Source: Pardosa pseudoannulata
Lineage: Eukaryota; Arthropoda; Arachnida; Araneae; Lycosidae
Length of the DNA stretch: 64,000 nt
Assembly (NCBI GenBank): GCA_032207245.1
Contig: CM063507.1
Location: 93,463,546-93,527,545, forward strand
Direction of reading: 5' to 3'
Within the stretch, counting starts at the first letter, position 1. The number at the start of each line of letters is the position of its first letter. The notes under the pieces are model-generated. The model was not told the origin of the DNA. It ran no database searches and saw only the letters and a program-made list of their open reading frames with translations. The position numbers and the translations under genes are program-made. Positions 1 to 11,671 of the stretch are shown in pieces.

Positions 1-600
1 ATAGAGCATCCATATTGGATTTTTGATGAGTTAGGGTTTGCAAAATTCAAAGCGAGTCAAGTTTATCTTTTTCTAAACTATAGATCCAATTCCAAAGTAA
101 ATTGGTATGAATAAGCTTCGTATCACAGCGAAAAATACTGTCCTTTTTAAAACATTCGAAATCCACCCTGTCCTTTTTTCGAACGTTTAATGCCATTATA
201 TCAAGCCCCATTTTAAGAGTAAGTGATTAAATTTATCAATTTGCCATATAATAAATAGGTAAAAATAACAATTTTTTTCTAGCATTATGACTTCATTCCT
301 TTAACCATCTCATTGAATCCTTTCTTATTTTAAATTATTTAAATATTTTCATATGCATTATTTTCATACGTTTTATCACTAAAATTAGATATTACATAAA
401 TAATTTTCTTTTTTATTTGACTTAAATAATAGATTAAGTACATATGTGATAATTTTAATCGATTATTTTTGTTGAAAAGTAATTCTCAGCAAAAAAAAAC
501 CAAACAATTTTTTTTACTTGCCTCATAGGGTTCTTTATAATTCTGGAAAATTAAAAATTTTACTGATCCCGTCATATGACGGGCTATATGCTAGTTATAA
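1..600 (-). mobile_element. Helitron-like repeat, truncated by the window edge
   Basis: The reverse complement matches the repeat at 52083-52745 over its whole visible length. One end near 600 has the perfect palindrome CCCGTCATATGACGGG (568-583) close to CTAGTTATAAT. No target-site duplication or long inverted repeat is visible, and the 3' tail TATTATTATATAGG of the sister copy recalls Helentron-type ends of arthropods; that class is an inference. Confidence 0.4.
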
Positions 601-1128
601 TATATTGGTCTTGTTACTGAAATGACGGGAAGACTGATTCCCGCTTCGGTTTTCAATTGTCATCAATTGTTCGATCGATTGAATAAAATGAGCAGCTCTG
701 TTTTGAAAGTTTGGAAACATGGAGTGAGAAATAAATGGCCCACGAAAGGGTTAACCTCCAAACGTAAAACAGATCAAAACATCAATTTAGGCCTCTAGGC
801 AAAAGGTAATCCAAACAAAAATTGAATACACTCCAGCTCACAAGGAAGCGAGGAGATGAGAACGTTCTCATAAAAAATTATGAGTAACCAACACGTTGTC
901 TAATTAAGGGATAATTAGACTGGAACCTTGACTATGACCAGTAAGTATGGTTAACAGCAATGCATAGTATTCAATACAACATAAAACTCAGAAATTATAA
1001 AAATACACAAAAAAAAAAGTTTAAGAGACTATAACAAATGCAACTTGGTACAACAAATAATAAAAAATAAGTAAAAAGTGATAACACTAACAAAAGGCAT
1101 GATAGCCCATGATGGGCTCTGGTCTTCT
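601..1128. other. No gene seen
   Basis: Mixed AT-rich DNA. It includes a short palindrome GAGAACGTTCTC near 860 and an imperfect hairpin AGCCCATGATGGGCT near 1104. Nothing else supportable. Confidence 0.6.
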
Positions 1129-1282
1129 CTAAAATTTGATACCAGGCAGCCCTATATTTGATTCTAGTTTTCCAACAAACATGCGAGGAGGCATGCTACC
1201 TGCAGTTACATGAGAACATGCATCAGGCCTCTGAGGCATGGTGCAACTTTTCTCAGCCCAAAATTGCTTTTCATGATAAACA
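1129..1282 (-). pseudogene. Minus-strand open frame truncated by a hAT-like insertion
   Basis: Minus-strand frame HEKQFWAEKSCTMPQRPDAC ... MFVGKLESNIGLPGIKF then TAG. It is richer in G+C than its surroundings. The frame runs straight into the right-hand target-site copy of the hAT-like element at 1283-2069, and the frame resumes beyond it (2070 onward) for a few codons. It could be a 3'-terminal exon hit by a transposon, or chance. Not recognised. Confidence 0.2.
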
Positions 1283-2069
1283 CAGGGTCTGATTATTGCA
1301 CGGGCACTTGGGGCACGTACCCTGGGCACGAAAATTTAATCGAGTGCTGAAACACATATTAAGTAGGGAAGAATTGCAAACATATGCTACCATCGTTAAG
1401 TTTTAATAAATTATTGTACGAGGTAATTGTGTTTGTCATGAACTCTATTGTTTCCTATTTACTTTAATTTTACTGTTATTTACCTGATAATTAATTCCCT
1501 CAATGAACCTGGTGCTCTTTTTATCCTATGGGTTATTGCATATTTATAAGACAGATTATTAGCAACGTACCACTATAAACCATTAAATCATCTCATCAAT
1601 TTAAATTATTTTTAATTCTATTATTATTTATTTTCTGCACCACAGAGCTTGTGAATGTGACACTGTAAAAATAAAAAAAGTGGATCACTCTAGGTCTTTA
1701 AAAGTCCTTCATTTTTAGCATGGCTAAACAGAGATAAAAATGAATGTGTAAAATGACAATTTGGTGTTTTTGATTTTGGATATTACTTTAATGCTAATTT
1801 TTTAAATCTGTTTGCTAATTCAATGTTATAATTTTTGGTTTGGTTTGGTTTTAGGAGCGCTACGGTCTACTTTTTGCAACACGAGAGCTAATGAGACCGA
1901 GACCTACAGCTTAAAGCCGATTCCGAACGGCTACGAACATCCATGCCATAGGTTATAATTTTTATATGACTGTAATTATGATAACTTGTAGCTATAAATT
2001 TGCATGGGGGGTGGAGGGCATAAAAATAGGATTGTGCCCTGGGCACAAAAGTACCTTAGTAGAACCCTG
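1283..2069. mobile_element. Non-autonomous hAT-like element with nested SINE
   Basis: Begins CAGGGTCTGATT and ends GAACCCTG. Flanks GATAAACA and GATGAGCA agree at 6 of 8 positions, as expected for an old 8-bp hAT target duplication. Near both ends the repeated word GGGCAC occurs. A 5'-truncated SINE sits inside (1837-1951), so the element is older than that SINE. Confidence 0.55.
1837..1951 (-). mobile_element. tRNA-derived SINE, 5'-truncated, with 12-bp target duplication
   Basis: Matches the 3' part of the SINE family seen whole at 4967 and 10792. Flanked by perfect repeats of GTTATAATTTTT (1825-1836 and 1952-1963). The tRNA head with A and B boxes is missing. Confidence 0.85.
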
Positions 2070-2412
2070 GATGAGCAGGAAATTTATATCTTCAAAAATA
2101 CATTATTAGAAATTTTAAATATATTTCAGATTATTTAAAATAATTTTTAAAAGATAAATTTTGAATTGAAGATCTTTCTCTATTAGCATTCCAAAAGGAC
2201 AAACAAAATAAATAAACAAGATAATTACAAACAAGATAAAAACTTAAATCATATCTTTGTGCTTCATCATTTTAATCAAATAACAATGTATTTTTCACAG
2301 CATCTCTCCTTCAACCATAAGCACTAAATAAAAATGCAAAATTATATGTACCTGCCCTGGGTCTCTGGAGCCCAAATAAATTAAAAGAATATCTTTCTAA
2401 GAAAAATATTAA

Positions 2413-3596
2413 AGTATCAGTCTATGTTGAAAACATCATTTTCTGCCAAAAATCATAATTTTTTTTCTTTTATTCTCTATTGTAAAATTTCAACTTTTAG
2501 GCTTCTAAATCAGTTTTTGTTTTGTCTCTGTGGCATTTTAAAAGAAAAGTTACAGCTATTTAAACATCAGTGACAGCTTTCAAAACAAAACGGAAGTAGC
2601 GTCTTCGGAACCGGAAATTGTGAATTTAAAGCCTTTTAAAGAGCATTTTTTGGACAAAACTTTTTAAATTTTCATGAAGATTAGTTTAAACATTTTTCTA
2701 GTATTTTTTTAATAAACTTATTAGATAGATATTGCACTTAAAAAAAATTTAGAAAGTTTTTAACAATATAAATCATAAGACTCTCAAATTTTTCAGAATG
2801 GTATTTAATATAAATGTTGAAACACCAAATGTGATTTTCAAAAATCTTAATATTGTTTGTAAAAATGTATTATGAATGCTTTCTGCTATTTTTTTTTCCT
2901 ATTAGGCTTCTAAATCTGTTTTTGTGTAATTTTAAAGAATATTACATGTTAACCATGTGATTAAAACAAAATAAAAATTAAAGTTTGAATTTAAATTTTA
3001 AAAAATTTTTTTTTACAAAATTTTTAAATTAGAATATTAGAACATAGTATTAATAAATTAAACTAGGCAATTAGAAATTTTGAACAAGAAATTATTTTAA
3101 AATAATAATAAAACATAAATCAAATGCATTTTTTGAAAATTTTTAAAAAATGTTGAAACTTGAAAAAATTCTCAAAAATTAATTTTTGTTAATTATTATG
3201 AATGCTTTTGATAGTATTTACTAGAAATCTAAAAATTAAATTTGATAATTTTTAATGTTTTACACTCACAGTTAGATATAAATATGAAAATTCGTTAAAA
3301 ATAGTGTTTGATTTTGAAAAAAATTTTTAAAATTTAAATTAAGCAAAGATTTTAGGTGACTCACTAGTTCAGTATAAGAAATATGTTGCATCAAAAATAT
3401 TGAAATAATTTAATTTATAATTGACTTTTTGAAAATGATTTTTTTTACTAAATTTTCTTTATTTAATAGAAATTTTATAAAACTTTCCAAATATTTTTTA
3501 GATGCAATTCTACGATAATTATAAATCTAAAAATGTAAAAACATGAACTAGTTTGTACGTTTAAAGAAAAAAGTTCTCCAAATGTAGATGGATACC
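2413..3596. mobile_element. TTAA-flanked element, GGTATCCGTCTACG family (1.2 kb)
   Basis: Left end AGTATCAGTCTATG after TTAA (2409-2412), right end AATGTAGATGGATACC before TTAA (3597-3600). Termini are inverted and shared with copies at 42332, 50032 and 62925. A TTAA target suggests piggyBac or Kolobok. No transposase frame. Confidence 0.65.
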
Positions 3597-4098
3597 TTAA
3601 GAGAAAATTGCAGTAAAGCATAATATTGGGGTGTAGACCTGACAGACAACTACTGAAAATCTGGAATTTCAATTGGGTTATTTTGTGTGGAATGTTTTTA
3701 TAATGTTTGGGCCTCAGAGGTCTGGAGTGGGTCCTTGCATGTTAATATATTTTAAAGACTTTAAATCATTTCCAATAGAATCCAACCATCGAGTTTTGCC
3801 CATCCTCTTTTCTGGGTACCTACTGGTTTAGCCACGAAAACTTTTTTTGTGGATTTGTAGTCATACAATTTAATTACGACTTCAGCCCATCTTAACCTCT
3901 AAATGTTAATAAAATTAACTATATACAGCTTTTTATAAATTGTGTATAATTCATTGCTACCAATCTAAAAGTATTTTTTTTAAACTTAACATTTTTCATG
4001 TGCCTCTATCCTACGATTTATTCAGGTTACATTTCCTATACTGTAATATACAATTTTGATCATACATTGATACCTTATGGCTTGCAGATGTAGCATAC

Positions 4099-4700
4099 CA
4101 AGGCCGTAGGCAAGGGGAGGGATTTGGGGGGGCCGGTCCCCCTCCGAAATTCTTAAAGACCATTTCGTGGAATGAAAAGAAATCATGTGTAGGTGTGTCA
4201 TCTGCCTCGCTGAGCATAGATAACAGTGAGCTTAGAACTGTGACTTGAATTAAGGAATAGGTGCAAATTGGATTTAACATGTAAGAACAGACTGACTAGC
4301 ACTTTTGGCATCTCGTCACAATATTGTTGCACAATCGGAAGAAATTGTGAAAATTTTTGGCAAAATTTCAAATAGATCATATACTATAATATAAAAGTAA
4401 AAATTTGAACATTTTCATTTTCTTTCAAAAATTACTCTTTTTCTTTAGTTATACTTCTGTTTTAAAAATTAAAATTTAATACTATGTATGGTTTATATAT
4501 TTAAATGTTAATTTTACTATTAAATTCATTATGTAGTTACTACATGACTCATTTAAGGCTATAAATTTGTTCATTATATCATTTTTTAATTACTTTGATA
4601 TTTTAAAATCACATTGTGTTATGATACTCATTAGGAGTATACATACATAAAAAAAGCTGTAGTTTTATTGAAATATCCTTCACAAAAAACAATGTCCCCA
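4099..4700. mobile_element. hAT-like element, CAAGGCCGTAGG family, decayed right end
   Basis: The left end CAAGGCCGTAGGCAAGGG and the interior match the intact copy at 18425-19059. The right terminus is not recognisable; TAGCATAC before the element and ATGCATAC near 4710 may be relics of the 8-bp duplication. Confidence 0.5.
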
Positions 4701-4966
4701 CCGAACATGCATACCATATAATTCTCTGCAAATGTGCCAGAGTCAAAATAAGTGACAGTGTGTGGAGATTATAGTATTTAGCTTAGCATGCTTGTGGTTG
4801 TTTTAACTGTGTTTTTTTCTAACTTTAAACTATGTGTATCTTCTTAAACTAAGTAAAATTATGTCATACTTCTTAACAAATAAGTTAATTTTAGTACTCA
4901 TGTCTAGACATATATAAAAAAACCCATTTAAGATATGCTATTGAAGAACTGAAATTTTAGTCGAAC

Positions 4967-5135
4967 AATGGCCGACTGGTTAGGGTGCTGGCCTTCAGAA
5001 CCGGAGTTCGTGGGTTCGAATCCCACTGTGGCATGAATGTCCGTAGCCGTTCGGAATCGGCTTTAAGCAGTAGGTCCCAGTCTCATTAGCCCTTGTGTTG
5101 CAAAAAGTAGACCGTAGCGCTCCAAAATCAAACTC
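4967..5135 (+). mobile_element. tRNA-derived SINE, full-length
   Basis: Starts with a tRNA-like head: A-box region CGACTGGTTAGGGTGCTGG, B box GGTTCGAATCC. The tail ends GTAGACCGTAGCGCTCC. This is the best full copy in the window and defines the family. Pol III promoter boxes look intact. Confidence 0.85.
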
Positions 5136-5190
5136 GAAAACTAAAATTTTATATTAGAAAAATAAAGCTTTTTTTCCCCTTAAATCTTAC

Positions 5191-5289
5191 CTGCTGAATC
5201 TGAAGTTACCTGTGAATCTGGAGTTATGATTACATCTTTGGTATATTTTACTCCTTGTAATAATGTTGGCCATGCATTTATTGCAGAAC
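5191..5289 (-). CDS. Possible internal exon of an unidentified minus-strand gene
   Basis: On the minus strand, a T-rich tract and TTTTTAG lead into 99 nt that end in GCAG|GTAAGA, both good splice signals. One frame is open and protein-like: SAINAWPTLLQGVKYTKDVI then ITPDSQVTSDSA; a second frame is also open. I do not recognise the protein. An exon length divisible by three with strong consensus borders is unlikely by chance in this AT-rich DNA but not decisive. A SINE ends about 55 nt downstream on the genomic map. Confidence 0.4.
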
Positions 5290-5569
5290 CTAAAAACAGA
5301 GAAAAAGTAAACCTCATAAATCATTTCAACCACATCAAAATTAACTGGCTTTAGAAATACCAAAAATATGCATCATACACTTCTACATTTAATCATGATA
5401 ATTTTTTCTTATATCTGATCACAAGCATGTCTAATAACACAAAAGTATCTACAAAATAAAAAAATGAGACTTTATTCATGTTGGGTAAGTTTACATTATT
5501 TATCTCTAAACATAAAAGCAAAATGTATGAAAAGCAGATAAAATCTAGATAATAGTTTTAAAATGTATA

Positions 5570-6329
5570 CAGTCAAACCTTGTTATAAGAGCACATGTAC
5601 AGGCTTTAAAAAGCTGACCTTATAAATGTGGCATCCATATATGACAAAAAAGTAAAAATAAATGCAAAGTTATGTACTTTTAAATACTAAAATTACTACT
5701 CAAACAACATAAAAGATTGATCTAATAAAGTATAATTAAAGTATACATTTCCTTACATTATAATTAGCTATTTTAGATTTTCCAAGGAGAAATATTTTTT
5801 TTAATTATCAAAAAACTTATACTATTGTTTAAAGAAATTCTTTACAATTTGAATTTAAAGTTTAATTCCATCATGAGGCTTTGATTTGACAGTATCTCAC
5901 AGGAAGTTTTCTCAACAATACTGCCTGGGCCAATCCCTCTAGTACTGGAGTAACTATTAGTGGTATTACATCAGACTATGAGTATGAGTTAGTATGACAT
6001 ACAGAGAAAAGTTAATTATGGGTATGGGGGGAAAAAAGGAGAGAAATTGCTTGAGTTTAGACAAAAAATTAAAGCATAATAGGTAACAAATTGATTATAC
6101 CAGCTGAACATAAAACTGAGTTCAAACATGATGTGAAATAAGCTGGTCTGATAAATAGGACATTAATTAATACATTAAGAAGGTTAAAATTACATTTTTT
6201 TAAAAACTATTTTTTCTTTTTTATAAATGATTAAGCACAGAATGTAAGTAGAACTCCCAGAAACTGCGCAAGGAATTCTGCATATTTTAAAGACTTTTTC
6301 TGTGGGGTGATATTATAAGAGGCTGACTG
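5570..6329. mobile_element. TA-flanked mariner/Tigger-like MITE (760 bp)
   Basis: TA then CAGTCAAACCTTGTTATAA at the left; the right end, reverse-complemented, reads CAGTCAGCCTCTTATAA, followed by TA. CAGT-starting termini with TA duplication are typical of the Tc1/mariner-pogo group. No transposase frame inside. Confidence 0.65.
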
Positions 6330-6478
6330 TACTTTAAATTTTCACATTTATTTCATTAAAATACACACTTGGTAATACAGAACATTATATAAATGATATA
6401 TATATATCCTGTAAATGATAAAAAAATATCTTTTGATTGATAAGTGATCTGAACCAGCTTGCATCCAACAGATAGGGG

Positions 6479-6523
<45 letters not shown>
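6479..6523. repeat. Poly(A) tract of about 45 nt
   Basis: An uninterrupted A run, not clearly the tail of a recognisable retroelement. Confidence 0.9.
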
Positions 6524-6528
<5 letters not shown>

Positions 6529-6683
6529 TTCATCTTGATATACTCATGAAAAGCATAAATCACCCTTTTCATCTCCTGTCACCTAAAAAGAGTAACTTCA
6601 TTACTTAAAATTTTTGCTAACATAAATACTAAAAGATACATACAACTAAAATACTGATAGATAAATTTTATAATTCTGTCTCA

Positions 6684-7512
6684 ATCATGCACACAAAGCT
6701 TTACATGTGTTAAAATATAAATATTTTTAAAAGATTTTGAAACTATATACATATTATCATATCATAAGAGTTTTGGTACAGCTCCTTGAACTTTGATTCA
6801 GATTTTTGAATCACCTTTGACACATAAACAATAAACATTATTGTAGAAATGAAATGGATATTGATTTTGCAAGATACTACATTTCAGATATCTGAAATCT
6901 GTTTTCTGAGGACTTTTTTTTTCTTTAATAACATATGGGCACTTGCATGTTAAGCATTCACCCATATAATGCACACAAAGCTATATATGTGTTAAATATA
7001 AATATTTTTAAAAGATTTAAAACTATATACATATTATCATATCATAAGAGTTATGGTGCAGCTCCTTGAACTTTGATTCAGATTTTTGAATCACCTTTGA
7101 CACATAAACATAATTGTATAGATGAAATGGATATTGATTTTGCAAGATACTACATTTCAGATATCTGAAATCTGTTTTCTGAGGACTTTTTTTTCTTTAA
7201 TAACATATGGGCACTTGCATGTTAAGCATTCACCCATATAATGCACACAAAGCTTTAAATGTGTTAAAATATAAATATTTTTAAAAGATTTTGAAACTAT
7301 ATACATATTATCATATCATAAGAGTTTTGGTGCAGCTCCTTGAACTTTGATTCAGATTTTTAAATCACTTTTGACACATAAACATAATTGTAGAGATGAA
7401 ACATACATTGATTTTGCAAGATACCACATTTCAGATATCTGTTTTCTGAGGATTTTTTTTTCTTTAATAACATATGGGCACTCAGATGCTACACATTCAC
7501 CCATATAATGCT
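6684..7512. repeat. Tandem repeat, three copies of about 272-283 bp
   Basis: Units begin ATGCACACAAAGCT at about 6686, 6969 and 7241 and each ends CATTCACCCATATAATG. Copies differ by scattered substitutions and small indels, so the array is not recent. Each holds the palindrome-like CAGATATCTG. No coding potential. Confidence 0.85.
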
Positions 7513-8034
7513 AATAAAACATAGCTCAACATACACCAACATCTTCTTTAATTTTCATAAAATACAATTGGATTTTTTTTATATAAATAAATAGCTCTAG
7601 AATTATATTACAAAAGAATGAGTATATATCATGCATTAGTAACAAGACAGGAAGTATTACTTCTACACGATTGTAATTCCACGACTGAATTTTTTAAAAT
7701 CTAATTAGCACCATTATATTCTTTTTTCAAACTACACATTTTCAGTAAGTTTTATAAGTTACTGATATAAACATTGGAAATAATGTGGAAAAACCTTGTA
7801 AAAAAAATTGCAATATTTTAAAGAAGCCTTTATAGTTTATTTAATAAGCTGCTATAAAAATACATAAATAATAAAAAAAAAATTTAAAAAGCATAAACAT
7901 TGATAATAGTTGGATTTAATGTTATGTTAAAGTTACAAATAATTTCTAGCTATTTATGATATAGGGTGATCAACATTTTTTTTTTTCAATTTGTAAGTTG
8001 TGCCTTAAATGAACAAGTCACCACAACTACATTT
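7513..8034. other. No gene seen
   Basis: AT-rich, low-complexity DNA only. Confidence 0.6.
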
Positions 8035-8072
8035 TGTTGGTTTGTTTAGAGTGCTAGGGTCTACTGTTTTAC

Positions 8073-9815
8073 TGGAACAGATGTGTTATACACGCCAGTC
8101 CCCTCCGTCATGTTTTTTTTGGCGACCAACAGAGAAACACGTGTTTTGAAAAATCGCCAACTAGAAAAACATGGTGGCAGTGCGCGTTTTCTGAAAGATC
8201 ACAAAAAAAAATTTAAATAAAATAAATAAAAAATAATAAAAATAAAAAAACATGGTGGTGGTCACATGACATATTTCAAACACAACATTAACAAAACTAA
8301 ACTTTAAAAGAAAAAAAGCAGATGAACAATTTAAAGCATTATTAAAATAAAATTAGCATAATAATTATCATTTTTTACATCATTTAAAACATAAAAAACA
8401 GATTACTAATATTTATGATATATATCAACAGAATAAACACAATATATAGCATTTTAATAAGCACTAATATTATAAAAAATCTAACATGTGAGGGGGTCCT
8501 CCCCTCTTGTAATACAATAAATGCAAAATAAATTTAATAACAGATGAAAATTGAAAAGGGTAGCACCACAAACATTCTTCAACACTCCTACCTCCCTTAA
8601 AAAAACTTTGAAATAGTTCTTTTTTACCAAATAAACTCAGATTCAGAATACCGTTGTTCCTACACATTTGGAGTTTAGAATGAAATGCAAAACCCACCTC
8701 ACACCTAAGAATATCCTGATATTTTTTAACAATTTCAAAAATAGTAAGAACCGAAATAACTACACCCGCCATAATTAAATTACTAAATCCCAGAAAATAA
8801 GAACAAAACAAAAATGTTCCAAACCAAAGCATCTTGTTTAATTTAGAATATTCTGATACTTTTTAACAATTTCGAAAATAGTAAGAACCGAAATAACTTC
8901 ACCCATCATAACCAAATTAACTAAACCCCAGAAAATGGTAAGAAAAAAAAGTTCTAAATCAAAGCATCTTGTTTGATTTAAAATATCCTGATACTTTTTA
9001 ATAATTTCAAAATAGTAAGAACCGAAATAACTTCACCCGTCATAACTAAATTAACTAAATCCCAGAAAATGGTAAGAACAAAAACAAAATGTTCCAAACC
9101 AAAGCATCTTGTTTGATTTAGAATATCCTGATACTTTTTAACAATTTCAAAAATAGTAAGAACCGAAATAACTACACCCGTCATAACTAAATTAACTAAA
9201 TCCCAGAAAATGATAAGAACAAAAATAAAATGTTCCAAACCAAAGCATCTTGTTTGATTTAGAATATCCTGATATTTTTTAACAATTTCAAAAATAGTAA
9301 GAACCGAAATAACTACACCCGTCAAAACTAAATTAACTAAATCCCAGTAAATGATAAGAACAAAAACAAAATGTTCCAAACCAAAGCATCTTGTTTGATT
9401 TAGAATATCCCAATACCTTTTAACAATTTCAAAAATAGTAAGAACCGAAATAACTACACCCACCACAACTAAATTACTAAATCCCAGAAAATGATAAAAA
9501 AAAAAATTACTTACTAAATCTCAGAAAATGATAAGAACAAAAAAATTACTTACTAAATCCCAAAAACTGATAAGAAAAAAAAAAAAAACCCTGACCTAGG
9601 CGACTGTAAACCAAAAGAGCAGCTAAGCTGCAAATTTCTCGAATAGTGCCAGGTACTGACATCAGAAATCAAGTGCACCAATAGGGTGCAAGAACACATA
9701 GAGCTGCCATACCCCTCCACCAAAGTCAGGGCAATCACACCAACCGACTCATTACCCTATAAAATCGCCAAATTTGGTGACAAAAAAACATGGCGTCTAT
9801 AATGTATCTGTACCA
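8073..9815. mobile_element. Terminal-inverted-repeat element, 6-bp target TTTTAC, carrying a 141-bp tandem array
   Basis: The termini TGGAACAGATGTGTTATAC and, reverse-complemented from the right, TGGTACAGATACATTATAG match at 19 of 24 positions over the full stretch. TTTTAC is duplicated exactly (8067-8072, 9816-9821). The interior from about 8700 to 9480 is a tandem array. A richer-G+C stretch near 9590-9780 precedes the right end. I find no recognisable transposase, so it is probably non-autonomous. Confidence 0.6.
8700..9480 (-). repeat. Minisatellite, six copies of about 141 bp, with frame kept on the minus strand
   Basis: The word AAAGCATCTTG recurs at about 8826, 8961, 9101, 9242 and 9383 (spacing 135, 140, 141, 141). 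The 141-bp unit is 47 codons, and minus-strand frames repeat a hydrophobic peptide FGLEHFVFVLIIFWDLVNLV / MTGVVISVLTIFEIVKKYQD. This looks like a membrane segment, but there is no start context or splice evidence, so I treat it as a satellite. Confidence 0.8.
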
Positions 9816-9868
9816 TTTTACTAAACAAGGGCTACTGACATTGAGACCTATAAAACTACATAAGAAAG

Positions 9869-10528
9869 TGTGAGTTTAAGTGTTTCTTTAATAAAAAAAT
9901 ACTTAACAATATAAAGAATCTTTATATCATTATAAAATTAATAAACAAATCACCAAGCATTTTAAGAGTCATTCATACACATTATATTTTGATTCTTTGG
10001 TGTACATTTCCTGTTCTATCTATTACATATTTAAAACACTAAATTAAAGTGAACATAAAAACATGCCAAAAGACAGTTAAATAGGAATTAAATCATACAC
10101 GGTTGTAAAACTTTCTTTGTGCTAAAATAAAATTATTATTTTATATATATATTTTATATTCATCAGATATCCATTTCATTCCTAATTAATTTAAAGGTTT
10201 AATATTCATCAGATTTATTTCAAAACAGCAATAAAAGTAGTTAATATTTTTTTTCAATTTAAGTCTCCAGAGATTTAAATTTAAAACATCACATTTTTCA
10301 ACATGAGATATTTATTGCAACTACATATAAAAGCACAAGATAAAAATTAAAAGGATAATTCACTTAATTCAACAAACATAGAAATGATGAATAACAAACT
10401 CACACAGATTGAATTAAATGATACAAATTGCTACAGATTTAAATAGTGAGTGACACTGATACATTTTTAAAAATAGCAACATAAATAAATAAAAATTATT
10501 TAAAATCATATATAAAACTTTAAAAATA
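9869..10528. other. No gene seen
   Basis: AT-rich DNA between two transposons. A palindromic TATATATATATTTTATAT patch lies near 10142. No exon-like signal. Confidence 0.6.
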
Positions 10529-10791
10529 CAGTAGAACCTCTTTTTAACAACCCCAAGATACAATGACCCCTTTGTTAGACCAACCATCTTAAAAAGTCCC
10601 AATTATTTTACCATAGGAATAATGTTAATTTTGGAATCATTACAACAACCCAAAGTGTATTATTTTTCATTAGAACGACCGCCAATTTTAGTCCGCAGAA
10701 CTCATGAGCAAGTATGCTATTTAAAAATTATTGTACTACGGTAAAACTTCAAGAAACCTGTACTCCTCTCTTTGCGTTTGCTTAAAGGAGG

Positions 10792-10969
10792 TTTGGTTTG
10801 GTTTGGAGTGCTACGGTCTACTTTTTGCAACACGAGGGCTAATGAGACCGGGACCTACAGTTTAACGCCGATTCCGAACGGCTACGAACATCCATGCCTC
10901 AGTGGGATTCGAACCCACGAACTCCGGTTCCGATGGCCAGCACCCTAACCAATCGGCCATCGTTCGGCA
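10792..10969 (-). mobile_element. tRNA-derived SINE, full-length, with 13-bp target duplication
   Basis: Reverse orientation; contains GGATTCGAACCC (B box) and CTAACCAATCGGCC (A-box side). Flanked by perfect TGCTTAAAGGAGG at 10779-10791 and 10970-10982. The clean duplication indicates a fairly recent insertion into the Tigger-like element. Confidence 0.92.
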
Positions 10970-11241
10970 TGCTTAAAGGAGGGGAAGAGGGCGTTACGAA
11001 ATCTGCAATTCCGACGAGAGAAGAAATCGTCCAAGCTTTTGAAAAAATGAATGAAAAAGAAACCTTCAATACAATCAATGCTTTTCATCAATATTTTAAA
11101 GGACAATTTAATTCTGAAGATTTCCTTCAAAATCTAACGAATATGGAATCAGTAATAATGAAAAATTCCCAAATGAACTTGAAACAGGCGTCAATCAAAG
11201 ACTTTTTTTCAAAAATCAGTAATGGAAATACAAATAAATAG
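10970..11241 (+). pseudogene. C-terminal fragment of a Tigger-like transposase
   Basis: Reads LKGGEEGVTKSAIPTREEIV, then QAFEKMNEKETFNTINAF, ending with LKQASIKDFFSKISNGNTNK and a stop. The QASI(K/R)DFF tail resembles the C-terminus of jerky/Tigger-type DDE transposases. It sits directly before the right terminus, as expected. The catalytic domain is absent and a SINE disrupts the upstream side, so it is inactive. Confidence 0.5.
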
Positions 11242-11382
11242 AAGTGTTCTCTAGGCATGTAATGTTGCATCATTTCATTGCTCAATTCTTATTATTTTTA
11301 ATTTGTTACAATGACCTTTCGTTACAACGACCATATGATGTTGGTCTCACAGGCGGTTGTTATACTGAGGTTCTACTGTATT

Positions 11383-11671
11383 ATTATAACTGTTTCTAAT
11401 ATATTGAAAACAAATGTCATTTACTCAATTTTTTCAAATAGAGGGGTATATGGTACATAAAAACTAATTTGGAGATGCATAGACAAATTTGGGGGTTCAC
11501 AAAAGTTTAATCTTAAGTAAAATTACTGTGATCCACTTTCATTTTTACTAATTAAAATAAATAGCAATAAATAAATTGGTAGCCATTTTTGGGGCTGTTC
11601 ACTAGTTTTTAGCTTTCCTATTAAGTAAAATATGCACTCAGCATTGTTATGAGTTAAACATAAACTTATAT
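11383..11671. other. No gene seen
   Basis: AT-rich unique-looking DNA. Confidence 0.6.

Larger units (their letters stand above)
8035..9868 (-). mobile_element. Old SINE split by a later transposon
   Basis: 8035-8072 (GGTTTGTTTAGAGTGCTAGG...) and 9816-9868 (AAGGGCTACTGACATTGAGACC...) are adjoining parts of the SINE tail in reverse orientation. The element at 8073-9815 interrupts it, with TTTTAC on both sides. Confidence 0.55.
10529..11378 (+). mobile_element. Tigger/pogo-like transposon remnant with TA target
   Basis: TA|CAGTAGAACCTC at the left and GAGGTTCTACTG|TA at the right form exact inverted termini. Between them lie the terminal-region words CAACGACC and CAATGACC, and the 3' end of a transposase frame. 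A SINE (10792-10969) has inserted. Without the SINE the element is about 660 bp, an internal-deletion derivative. Confidence 0.75.

Noticed and set aside
4967..5040. A tRNA gene
   Set aside because: A and B boxes are present, but the sequence continues into a shared tail present in many copies (1837, 10792, 25305, 55048), so it is a SINE head and not a functional tRNA.
6684..7512. A CRISPR-like array
   Set aside because: Units are ~275 bp direct repeats without spacers, in a eukaryotic genome.
8978..9466. A 162-residue minus-strand membrane protein gene
   Set aside because: The frame is a by-product of a 141-bp tandem array inside a transposon; there is no start context, splice signal or recognised family. 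Kept only as a finding.
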